Origin: Montifringilla adamsi
Lineage: Eukaryota; Chordata; Aves; Passeriformes; Passeridae
Assembly: GCA_017590115.1 (NCBI GenBank)
Contig: JAGGNK010003224.1
Location: 672,913-736,912, forward strand
Reading direction: 5' to 3'
DNA length: 64,000 nucleotides
Shown here: in pieces, positions 36,604 through 48,320 of the stretch
How the letters are laid out: each line of letters begins with the position of its first letter
Position numbering within the stretch: the first letter of the stretch is position 1
Program-made: the position numbers and the translations under genes
The notes under the pieces: generated by a model
Databases searched by the model: none
Seen by the model: only the letters and a program-made list of their open reading frames with translations
What the model was told of the DNA's origin: nothing

Positions 36604-38239
36604 GACTTATATATTTACACACACATATTGAGCGTTTCACATTTAATTTAAATATACTCCTTCGCTCTGAAGTTTACTTTTACCTGGATGCAAAATCCCT
36701 GGTATATTTCCCACTAGAGGCCAAACTGCAACATAGCTGTCAAATTGTTCATACTCTCAAATTGGATTGAACCTGTATAAAATGAACTAGCCAGTGATAT
36801 TAATATTTTTGATACAGAAAATGGTGTAGAAAATGAACAGTTAAGGGATTCTACATGCAGGCAAAATGATAGTGACAAACTGCAAATATTACATGTAATC
36901 CTAGGGCACAGGGTGAATTTGTTTCCCTTAAAATTTGATATATTTCAGCACAGGCATGAGACATCATTTATCTTCCCTTCTCATATTTCTACCCACAAGA
37001 CAGATGTCAATGTTGTCTAATGGATAGATCTTGTCTAAGTTATTTCCCATCTGGAAGCAGGCCAAACAAAAGTAATAACAGCTAGAATGAGAGAATGATA
37101 TATTTCAGAAAGTATTCCAAGCTTTTCACTAATTATGAGCATATTTTCAGCTTAGTTGTGTTTAGCTAACTTTTACCAAGCATCCATGAAGACCATGGCT
37201 TTGTTTTTGTGACATCAGATAATACATGTGATTACACAGACATATCCCTAAGATAATAATATCCATTACTGATAATGTTTATGAATATTAAGCTCATTAA
37301 TGTAGGTGTTTGCATCTTTTTCCATACCCCAGAAATTGCCTGCCAGATGTCCCAATGTATGATTTTTCTGTATATTATAAATAAGCAGGAACATCATTAA
37401 GTGACATCAAAGCAAATAGATGATGAAAACTGAAAGTGATGGACTGTATTCCAGTGTGCACCACAGCACAGGGCCAAAGTGTAGTCACACAGGATGCTCA
37501 CAGACTGACTGCAATTACATCAGCAAAGCGCCATCAAAAAATATGTCTGGACAAGGGACTCTTAGTTAATAAAGAGGTGACAAAAAAACCTTTGGCTTTG
37601 CTATAAAGGAATTGTTAAATGCAATTATGAAGTGCAGTATCTGACAATAGGTGCACAAAATGACTGGATTTATTGATTTTCTTCCTGTGAGCCGTCAGCA
37701 CAGCTGGCAAATACAGTGGTGACAGAAGTTTTAGTAGAGATGTGTCAGCTATAGTCAAATCTCTGTTCTCTGACTTCTTCACATAAGGTATTGTCACTTG
37801 CCTGGAAGTCTTGTTAACCCTGGAAAACCACTTGAAAAAAGCCTGAGGCCCCTGAAAACACCATGAATAATTAAAAGTTTAGTGAATATTGCAGAATTAT
37901 TACATAACATAGTACACAAAAACGCAGTTCATCGTACAATTTCCAAGGCAACATTATTTTGCCTTGTTTATTGCAGGAATATTTTATTTGTGCTACTAGG
38001 GTGGGCATATAAGATAAAGGCACAATGAATTTCAAGACTGGCCTAAATCTAAAAACATTAATTGTAAGTCTGCTCCACTAAAATCACAGTGGTATTCATT
38101 TCAACCCTGCATCCCTCTATCTCTTTAGAATATTTTGCCTCCTGAGCGTCTAGTGATTGAGCATTTGGCTCATAGGTCCATCAAGAGATACTATGACAGC
38201 AGTAGGGTGTGCAAGTCTAAATGCAACACTGGCCTTTTT

Positions 38240-38665
38240 TGTACTGTTTTTTGGCTGACGTAGAGTTACATTTCTTCATAGTAGCTCAAATGGTGCTGTG
38301 TTTCGGGTAAGCAGTGAAAACAGTGCTGATAACACGGAGATGTTTTAGCTACTGCTGACCAGGGCTTACAAAGCCAAGGCCTTTTCTGGCCCTCACTCTG
38401 CCCCGCCAGTGAGGAAACAGGGGAGCACAGGAAATTTGGAGGTGACAGCTGGGGCAGCACTGATGACAGGGATATTCCAGCCCATACAGTGTCATGCACA
38501 ACAATAAAACTGCGCTGGGGAGGGGGTTTGGCCAGGGCTGCCATTGCTCAGGGACTGGCTGGGCATAAGTTGCTTGGTTTTACCCTTCTGATTTTCTCCC
38601 CAGTCTCACTGGAGGAGGGAGTGATTGACCAGCTGTGTGGAGCTTTTGAATCACCAAAGCTGCTT
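38240..38665 (+). mobile_element. Avian ERV-L type LTR, degraded solo copy
   Basis: The sequence follows the LTR of a widespread avian class III (ERV-L-like) retrovirus family: TTTCTTCATAGTAGCT near 38270, GTGCTGATAACACGGAGATG (38322), AAGGCCTTTTCTGGCCCTCA (38376), GGGATATTCCAGCCCATACA (38469), then a degenerate TATA-like AACAATAAAAC (38500), and CCCAGTCTCACTGGAGGAGG (38600) near the 3' end. The middle is shortened and the 3' terminus is degraded. No gag, pol or env sequence adjoins it, so it is a solo LTR or fragment. Open frames 38266-38544 (minus) and 38489-38671 (plus) are by-products. Exact subfamily not determined. Confidence 0.8.
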
Positions 38666-40086
38666 AAGTAATTCTACGAAGTAATTCACTGAAGTTGCTC
38701 AAGTGGTCCTATGATTCTATTACTTAACAAGTTTAGTTGTATGACAACATATTAAGACTGAAAGTAAAATTATGATATTAAAAGGAGTAGTGCATTTGCT
38801 AATAAAGTTAGATGTCAAATACTTAAGTAGTAAAGGATGTGCATGAAATCTTGTGTCAGAGTTTTATAGAGAAAATAACTTCATTATGATTTACTCAATT
38901 TATTTGTGTCACCAAGTCATCCATTCAAAATTAAGAAGTGATTTATATTTTGAAAAATATTGGGATTTGTTACAGGAAAGAAATCAATGACTAACAATAA
39001 GAAAAAAGGTGTCAGAAGATGAGTTCTGCTACTTAAGGAAAAAAAAAATAGGAACAGTAACCAGAATCAACTAGTTTAGCAACTAACGGCTTACTTCTCT
39101 TTTGCTTAATAAATCAGTTAAATGAAAAGCAATTTTGACAAATTTTTACGCTTCCAACAGAATGTACTTCTTGTGCCTCCAACATAATGTCATTTAATGT
39201 AATTTAAATGAAAAAACAATGTTAAATTGTTGGGTTTGAATTTTTTAGCTACATGTTGATTTCTTTCCAAATGTGACTTGACAAAAGCCATATGTAAATC
39301 ATTATCTTGCAAATAACTAACTTATCATCCACCATTTTTCAGCAAAACCAAAAATGAAAAATTACGAATCTGAGTAGCTGTTATTGAAGTCATATAACTA
39401 TGCATATAAAAATCTGCAGATACTTTGTGGTTCGTAAAAAGAGTGTTAAACAGTACCAAACACTGAGAACAACAAAATGACTAAAACCAACAAAAGCAAA
39501 ATTATTATTTTTAAATTACACGTTCATGTTGGATGCTTTCAATCATATTAGTATAAAGAACTAATGGCAGTAAAGCTGAGTTAAGTTACTTGTTGTGTGA
39601 GCCATTCTACGCTTCCAAGTTATAATGAACCATAAAAATTACTGTATGCTTGGGATAGATGACAAAGCATTAAATTTCTTGCTTTGCCTTGGAGACAAGC
39701 ATGGATCCTCCTGAAAAATGATCTTAGATAGCAATTTCGACATGACTTTGAACTCTTCCTTGCCAGCATCTTAATCTGAACACAGTTTTATCTCAAAGGG
39801 TCCTGCTGGACAAATGGCTGTCCTCAAAGATTTTAGTCTCTGACATCTGGAGGAATTGCAGAAATCCTTGTGTATATTAAGTTCAGATGACGCATAATTA
39901 CAAGATAAGGGGAATAATTTTGTCTCTTTTTTTCTGTTTATATATTCATCTCCTACTCATGCATTTACATTCACCCTTTGGATTGCATGAAGACAGCAAG
40001 GCTGTAATTTGACTTCCATCTACTGATAGACATGGACAGACTGTGACCATTTACAGTGCCCATGTGCTTGTGTGGGACATATTGTT

Positions 40087-40104
40087 CCCCCCCCCCACCC
40101 CCCC
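40087..40104. repeat. Poly-C tract
   Basis: Ten C, one A, seven C. The complementary strand is G-rich. Confidence 0.85.
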
Positions 40105-43100
40105 AAGATGAAATTGAGCATTTTTTTTTCAGAAAAGCATCACTTGGTGAGGTACTCCAAGGACACAGGGACTTAGAGGCAGATCTTGACAAAAAAGTGG
40201 CATCCCGAGACTTCTGTCCTGTGGTAGCTGGCCACATCTGTCCATCACACATTCTTTACAGAGTGGAATAAAAAAATAAATTGAATGCTTTACCACTGGA
40301 TATTACCAAGAAAAAAAACAAAAACACCCCAGCAATGTTAGGTTTTACTTCTGATTCAGGAGAAAGAAGACTACTCTTAGTATTTCTGAAATTATATCAA
40401 AATCATAGTATAAAGTTTTTTCCTTCTTCTGCATTCACTTAAAATGCATGGAAATAAATGGAAAATAGCATAAAAATTTAACATGTTTTTTCCAAAGACT
40501 TTAATGCCAAGGTAACCTGATAACTCTCTTTGATGACTGGTTGGTTTTTTGGGAGAAGGAAGATAAATGGGATGCGATCTATCTGGCTGGACTTCAGGAA
40601 AGTTGATACATTTTCTGTGTTTTCACTAGTAACTTGGACAACAATGCCAATTAAATTGGTCGTGAGACATTGCAAAGTCTCAGACATATAAAGCAGTTGT
40701 AGTATATAAGAAGCATTTTATGAGACTGGTGATTGGAGAGGTGGGATGTAATTTGATTATTTAAAGAGGATACACATTTACACATCTGGGGTACTCTAAA
40801 AAACTGTACCTAAAACAGGTATTCTGCCAAGACAACCATGCTAGAAGTTGATTTTTCTGGAGTTCCACTTAAACAGAATTTTAAAGATCCCATTTAAAAG
40901 TTAAGGTAAAGAGTTGCTCTTGCAGACAAAAGGCTCTAATATCAAACAAAATAAAAATCAGCTGTATGAAATATTTTTCCATCTCTTCACCTCACAAAGA
41001 AGTACCTGCTTTTCAATATCACATTATCAATGTAGGAACAAACTTCTCTCATGTAAAATATTGTTTTACACAGGAGAATTGGAACTCAAGTGTTTAAGCT
41101 AAATGTTGTTATTGTCCAATTGTGAACCAAAACTACAGGGCAGTATTTCTGAGAAATCTAAGAAAATAAGACAACTTTAATTAGAAATTCATTAGGAATC
41201 AGATTTAAACTTCATGGGAGCCAGTGGAAAAGTTTCCATGAACTTCAGTCTGGATCCTTTAGTGGCACATATCTCAGTGAAGTCCATTTCCTTGCAAGTC
41301 AAACTCAACTCTCTATTAGATATATATTACTTTATCACAATCTGAAAACATACACAAAAGACAGAAAATGTCTGTAAGACAAAACATAGCAAAATTATGT
41401 ATTAATGTACATTGATGATCAACTACGTCTCTGCCAAATACAACCAACAGTTGTTTTTAATCAATCTACAGTGAAGGACATTTTTTTCTTCAAAGGAAAA
41501 AATTATAATCACTCTATCAACTGCTCTTAGCAAACATATATGAGGGGACATTTCCTATTTGACCTCTAAAAGGAAAATATTTGAATACCAAAAACAAAAC
41601 AGCAAAATACTTCCCACTCACAAAGACAAGCAAAAACTGAAGTAACTCAGTAAAATAAAGGCACCAAACCCTCATCTACTTGATATTAAAGCCGCTCCCT
41701 TGGAATCAGTGGACATCCTCTTTTATATCATTATGAGGTACTTCACCATTTATTAATGTTCTACGGGTAGTGTAAAAAGTTTTTTGAATATGAAGTTGTT
41801 TGGGACTGTGATGACGTGTAAATGCATTGGTGGTATGTAACAGCCTAATGAAGTATTTGATTTCTAGAATTTCAGTGATTTAGTGACTTTCAAATGGGGA
41901 CGCTCAGAGCTTCTGTCACTTTTTGAATAATGTTAGTCATCCACAAAGAACTAATATCCAGAAAATGTTTTTCTTTTTTATTTCTGTGACATGATCATAT
42001 TTAGAGGCTACTTAAAAACACACACACCCAAATAGCCTCAGCAATTTCAACAGAGATAAATAAGCCTGAAACCAATGCATACACAAAGCAGTCTCAGATT
42101 TGCCAATCTGCACATTGCTACATTATTGCAGTAGCTGCTTAAAATAAAATGTCACTTTAAGACAAAAAAGTGAAGGTTTTCCTTGTTGCTGATGAAGTAA
42201 TCTCCACTGGGATCTTCTATGCACAAAGACCACCCTTGGAATGCCTCTGTCAGTGACTACTAAGAGTGCTACCTTCTCAACTGATTAGTTTGTATGAGAT
42301 AAAATCTGCATGACATTCTTAAGACTTGAAGGTTGTGAAAGGTAGTTCAAGTGTTGCTTTAGAAGCATCATTCTTCTTCAGAAATCAGTGGTTTACACTA
42401 GTGAAATGTAAACTGGCCTCGATCCCAATGAAGCCAATGGCAAAGCTACAGCATCTTTGAAGGAGAATGCTATCACATCCTGCAATTCCAGCTGCTACTT
42501 TCTTACTGTGGTGTAATACAGCAAACAGATGCATAAAATTCGCTGAGGACATGATATTGACTTCATCTCTGTCAAAAAAACTAACTTCTGCCAATTTAGG
42601 AAAGAAAATGAAAAGCTAATATTTTGTTACTCTATCAAAGATAAGACATTGCATCAATGTGTCAGGGAAAGACCTTTGATTTACATTACAAAGAAAACAT
42701 TTGTCTTTGGTTTAAGAAAGAGTTCTCTAGTGCTTTCCACCAAAGAAACACTCAAAATTACGTGTATTGCTTTCTCTTTTAAGGTTTATTCTGAACACTT
42801 TTTTCTAAATAAAGAGTACTAAAATGAATGAACTGCTGAACTTTCTGCTTCCCTTACAGTCAGTTGCAATATTTAATATACTGCCACGAAGTTACTCAAG
42901 CAAGCAGAGGGTCAAGGGCCCTTTTTATGGCTTTTCAGTGCTCAGCTCCTTTCATTCAATCTGATTCTCTGAGTATCCATCAAGAACCAGCCTCCTCTGG
43001 TTCACCTTTCAACAAATTTGGTAAATGTGTTTGGGGCTCAGCTTACTCAAGAGCAGGTTGCAGTTGTTCTACTCACTCTTCTCTTACACTAAACTTACAA

Positions 43101-43629
43101 CTAGTGAAAGAAACCTTTTATTCCTAAAGCAGAAGCAAAGGCTTCATTTTGTAAGATTAAGGCCCTACAATTATGACAAGAAATTCTGAAATCCCCAGTC
43201 TGATAAGAGTTCATGACAAGTCCTCTTCCAGCTTTTCTTATTGCTGTTTCTAAAGACACGGGTGAAAGACTTCACTTGTACTGAAAATTTGCTTTCTTAG
43301 TGCTGGTACAGCACCACAAAAACCAGACCTTGTGGTCCCAGAATCCAGGTTCTTCATACAAAGAAAATTGCCTCAAATCATTAAACAACTAAAAACCATG
43401 AAAAAGCAACCTGACCTCTTTTAAGTAAACTTTCAAAAATATTTAGTATTTATTTTAATGAGAAGATTGAATCAGGGTAATGCTACTATAAAGTAGAACA
43501 TACTTCATGTCTTTGAATTAAAAACCATACAAAATCCAGTTAATTACAGAAGCAGAAAATCAGATTATTTTGTAAGTTATTTTTCATAGGAAGAATAAGT
43601 TGCATGCCTAGCTGCTTAATTACATATTA

Positions 43630-44215
43630 GGTAGGAGGGCAGGAAGGCTCTGCAGAGAGATCTGGACAGGCTGCATTGATGGACAAACCTCCTCCCAGTG
43701 AGGGGAGGTTCAACAAGGTGAGATGCTGAGTCCTGTACTTTTGTCACAACAGCCCTGGGCAGTGCCACAGGCTTGGGAAAGAGTGGCTCAGTCCATTTAC
43801 ACAGCAGAAAGGGACTTGGGGTGAACCCAGGTGGCCAAGAAGGCCAATGGCATCCTGGCCTGGATCAGCAATGGTGTGGCCAGCAGGGCCAGGGCAGGGA
43901 TTGTCCCCTGTGCTGGGCACTGGTGAGGCCACACCTCGAATCCTGGGTCCAATTTTGGGGTCTTCATTAGAGTGAAGGGCACTCAAGTGCTGCAGAACGT
44001 TCAAAGAGGGCAATAGACTTGGTGAAGAGTTTAGAAAACATGTCCTATGAGGAGCAGCTGATGGAATTGAGGCAGTTTAGTTTGGAGAAGAGGAGACTCT
44101 GAGGGGACCTCATCTCACTCTACAACTGCCTGAAAAGTGGCTGTGGCCAGAGGAGGGTTGGTGTCATCTGCCATGCCTCAAGTGAAAGAACCTTCTACCG
44201 AGCACAAGAATTAAC
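43630..44215 (+). mobile_element. CR1 LINE, ORF2 late-middle portion
   Basis: Strong match by eye to avian CR1 ORF2: GGAAGGCTCTGCAGAGAGAT (43642), GAGGTTCAACAAGGTGAGAT (43705), AGGTGGCCAAGAAGGCCAAT (43830), ACTGGTGAGGCCACACCTCG (43919), ATGAGGAGCAGCTGATGGAA (44047) and GGGGACCTCATCTCACTCTA (44103). The copy is frameshifted and stops short of the 3' end at about 44215. Minus-strand frames such as 43744-44013 are antisense shadows. Confidence 0.93.
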
Positions 44216-44224
44216 AGCCCCAGG

Positions 44225-44605
44225 AACAAGGAATCAGGCAAGGAAGGCAGGAGATTGAAATGGCTGAGTAGGGAACTGGTGGTCAGAGTAGAGATAGAAG
44301 CAAATGCATAGACAGGTGAAGCAGGGAGATGATGCAGGGAGAAAATGGACACAAAGATTTATTACATAGGGATGGGGTGAGGAGAGCCAAGGACAAGCTG
44401 GAACTGAACACAGCAAAAGATGCAAGGAATAACAGGTACATACTTCTACAGGCATGTGACTCATAAAAGGGAGGTGAAAGAAGGTGTAACCCCCTCTGGT
44501 GAACAGTGTTGGAAAGTGGTAAGAATGGATGAGGTACTCAACAAGATTTTTGCTTTGCAGTAGCACTTGTGAAGTAATCAAACACAGTGAGATGATGATG
44601 ATGTT
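44225..44605 (+). mobile_element. CR1 LINE, earlier ORF2 portion
   Basis: Words GAGCCAAGGACAAGCTGGAA (44384), AACAGGTACATACTTCTACA (44430), ACCCCCTCTGGTGAACAGTG (44489) and GAGGTACTCAACAAGATTTT (44530) match a part of CR1 ORF2 lying 5' of the piece at 43630-44215. Both pieces are in plus orientation but in the wrong order, so this is a second insertion or a rearranged copy. The 124-codon minus frame 44234-44608 is antisense to it. Confidence 0.8.
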
Positions 44606-47600
44606 CATGCAATTTTAAGCTTTTAGAGGAGAAGAATTATTTGAAAGCAGTCTTAAAAGCAAAAACTCAGACTTGAGCCAGATGATCAGCATTGGTGTGC
44701 CACATGAGGTTTCTGCATGGACACCAATACCTCCAACAGGTATTTTTATATCAAATTATCATACAATATATTTAAAAGCTACTGGTTTAAGAAACATTTT
44801 GGCCTGCGGGTATGAAACCTCCAATGACCTCCATGAAATGAAGAAAAACTCTTAGCAAAGCAACACTTATAGCTGGCCACCATGAGCGTGGTAGGAGTGG
44901 AATAATAGTAGTCCATGCACCCTGCAAGGCAAGAGGAGGTGGTCACCTGCTATCTCTAGCGAGGGCATCTGCTTTTGGACCAAAACACAACCGAAAGTCA
45001 CAGTGTGTATTAAAAGGCTTCTTGCATCCCAGGTCTCAGCTGAACCATGCCTTCCTTATTCTTTTGCTTTTCCACCATGATTTAAAAACAGTATTTCCTA
45101 AAAATAAGCAAATGAGAAACATTTGCCAGAAAGTTATCATCTAACTGAGCTAAGATCTGTTTGTACTGGACTGGAGCCAAAAAACTTCTCAGCCCCTTGC
45201 AACATATTAAAAGCAAAAGTCAGGTACACATCTAAAATTCCTGGATTCAGCTCACAAGTTAACACTGCACAATATGTCCCACTCAGGCTGGCTCTGGCCA
45301 ATCGTTATACAATGTGAGACATTTTCAAACTGGTATTTATCAATTTCAGGGTGACCCCTTTGCTCTACTATTTCCGTGCCATGAATTTCTGAGGAGTGCT
45401 GACTTTAGAGCTGACAAAGATGCCAAAATCTGACTGCTCTCTGCCCCCCACTACGTACACAGAGCAGCGCAGAGCTCTCATCTGCAGGAGTCAGCCAGAG
45501 GACTCTGTTTTTGTTGGTTCCTTGCTTTCTGCATGGCTGAGGTTTTCAACCCTCAGAGTCACCAATTTGCCTCCAGGCTGGAGCTTGTAATTAAAGTCTT
45601 GGTGCCAGGATTTTGTACATTCTATTCTGCCTCAAGTCAGGATGAGGAAACTTTCAAAATAATTATCCAATTTTAAAGACAAAAGTAACAAATGGGTATC
45701 CAAAGAGATGTAAGGTTCAATATAGGCTATTTCATCATACAGTTAATACAAACACCAGGCCTAAGTTTAGCAGTGATTAAGACTGAAGACTCTGCAGAGC
45801 TAAAAAGAAATAAATCTGTATTGAGGGAAACTGCTGTGGTGGGAAATCTGCCCTCTACACATTACCACCCACAAAGCCATATGGGGATTCCATGGCTAAA
45901 TATGTGACTGCTAGTTAGAGCTGGGTGGGAAACCATCTCTCTATCCCAGGAAACATTTCCAGATTTCAAAAACGTTCCCATTCTGCACTATGGAGGCTCA
46001 CCAAGCTACTGCTAGCACTGAAATTAGATAGGTGGGCATTTGCATCCAAAGTAAAATACATTACAGAGCAAAATAATACATAGTAAAAAGATAGGGTTCA
46101 AAATCTAGCGAGATGGGAAGAAATTAATTAAATATCAGACTTTCTGATCCCTAGAGTCAGGGAACAAAACTTGAATAGGGAACACCTTATTGCAGTCCTG
46201 ACTGACTGGCAAAAATAGCATACAGGAGGATGAACAAAGCCCAGAAGAACTACAACACACTTCCCCTTTCTCTTTTCAAATACAAGTTCTTTATGGTTTT
46301 TAGGATCTGGTCATTGGATTGTTTGGGACTGAACACCACTGAACAAATCCAGACCACCGTAATTAAGCTGGTGGCCTATGCCTGCTTTCCTGATGAATCT
46401 GTGACTAGAGCCACAGGAAAAAACTAACTGTTCTTGATCAAATCACAGAAGAAATTCCATTCCCAGGTCAAATGAATGGTGATGGTGATGTCAGCTCCCC
46501 CAGTGTCTCTCTACTTTTCACTAATGAAAAGTTTTCATCATAGATTACCAACTACATCAGTAGACTGCCAGTGGAGTATTAAATACCTCATTTTACAAAT
46601 GATAAACAAACTCCATTTCATATTACCTATAAACAGGTGAATTTTCTGCATTTTAAACAGTAAAGATAGTAAAAGTCTGAAATTTGGAAGGTTAAATGGT
46701 GGTAAATGATGACCACACTTACCACTATTACTTCAGCTAGTATTCAAGACTATTTCTCATGCAGACATGAGAAAACTGATTATGTTATCCTGCCGCATCA
46801 TATTCAAAGCACTACAGGATTTTTATTGCTTCCTGTTCTTCCAGAACATTAATTAGCTTGTGCTGCTCTGGCTTTGAAAATCTGAAGTACAATTGCTATG
46901 TATTACTCTCTTCAACAGGTTGATGAATATTAAATTTAATTTCACAGTTTTTCTATTTCAAGTAATAGACATATACAATTCAGGATAAAGAGGGTTTTTC
47001 AACTGGTGTAGTGTGCCTGTTTTGTACTTTTTTGGTACACCTTATACCAGGAGAAAAGCAATACTTTTTCCAAAGCCTCATGATTTATATAGAGAAAGAA
47101 CAGTCTTCCCTAATGATAAAAGACATTTTGGAAAGCTGTATTTGAATCCAGTCCTGCAGTATCATCTCAACAAAATATTCCTCCTAAATATACAGGAAAA
47201 GAGCTATCAAAGCACTTTGATGAACTTGAGTGTCTGTTGCATACAATGCAAATATTTTAGTAGCAGTGAAACATTGTCCAGCTGTCTCTTCTAAGCTTTC
47301 AATCTGGTCTAGCAGGAAGCCAAGTGGTCCTAGGCTGCTACATAAATTTGGTGACATCTGAAAGAAGTGGTGTGCTCAGTTGGACAGACAGGTTTTGCAT
47401 GGGAATATGTCGCATTAGGAAAGTTATAAAGCAGCTGGAGATTTAATACAGAATCTGTGATGGATAAAATCCAGGGCTACTGGCTGTGCTACTGACTGCC
47501 CTTACTCACACCATCTCTATTCAACAAACACATGCAACATATTAACAATGCAATAATTAGTACACATTCCTGTCTGCTACTTAAAACTTCACTCCCAGAT

Positions 47601-47945
47601 GCTGCTTTGGTCTGATCTCATTTTTATTACCTTTGATGATTCCCTGCACTTCATAATACCAGGCTCCATTGCTATTCATTAGACTCAAGAGTGGTTAGGC
47701 AGACACTAGCTGAAGCCAGGTTTCTAATAGAAATGCCCCTGCTTTTATTTCATGTGGCTAACTTCTGTGAATTACTGTAAATCCTTCCTCCAAATTCCCT
47801 GCAATATATGTTTATGCATATGTGTATCTGGCAAAACAACTGCAGCCAGGAGAACAAAACCAGGCAGCTAGATAACATAAATGATTTGCATAAAAAAGAA
47901 AACCAAATCAAAACAAAACCAAACTGAAATGAAAATCAAACCAAT

Positions 47946-47946
<1 letters not shown>

Positions 47947-47978
<32 letters not shown>

Positions 47979-48035
47979 CCCCCCCACCAAAAAAAAAAAA
48001 CCCTCACCCAACCCAGAAAAATAAAAAAAACCCCA
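47947..48035. repeat. Composite homopolymer tract (A30, C9, A12, then A/C-rich)
   Basis: A run of 30 A (47947-47976) joins nine C (47977-47985), then ACC, 12 A (47989-48000), then mixed C- and A-rich sequence to about 48035. It is preceded by CAAAA-type low complexity from about 47896. The minus-strand frame 47868-48056 is a poly-Phe/Gly artefact of it. Confidence 0.9.
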
Positions 48036-48260
48036 CTTTATTTTGCAATAAACCACCTTGTGTAAAGTATCTTACATCCACCTCTACCCTTTTCAAGTCT
48101 CTTGGTTTCTGTATATTGGTAACACTAAAAGGCACTCAATGCCCTCCTACAGATGGGCAGTAAGACCTGGTCCTCTATATGAATACTTCTGCTAAGCAAA
48201 TGTTCATGATCTGTATGGCAGTGATGATATTTTTGTTTAAGGTATTAAGGTATGCACATT

Positions 48261-48320
48261 AACACTGATAATGACAATGTCACTGATTATTGACACTGAC
48301 ACTGATAATGTCATGTCAGT
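48261..48320. repeat. Degenerate ACTGATAATG/GACA mini-repeat
   Basis: Variants of CACTGATAATG(A/T)CA occur three times within 60 bases, partly as inverted copies (TGTCA/TGACA). Local slippage product; no function assigned. Confidence 0.6.

Noticed and set aside
42415..42450. Short match to an ancient amniote repeat (a 'CCAATGAAGCCAATGGCAAA' type word); similar weak hints near 5908 and 33140
   Set aside because: Each match is under 40 bases and from memory only; not enough to call a repeat without a profile search.
44234..44608. 124-codon minus-strand open frame with hydrophobic character
   Set aside because: Antisense to a CR1 ORF2 fragment that reads on the plus strand.
47868..48056. Minus-strand frame with long Phe run
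   Set aside because: Pure translation of the poly-A/poly-C low-complexity tract.
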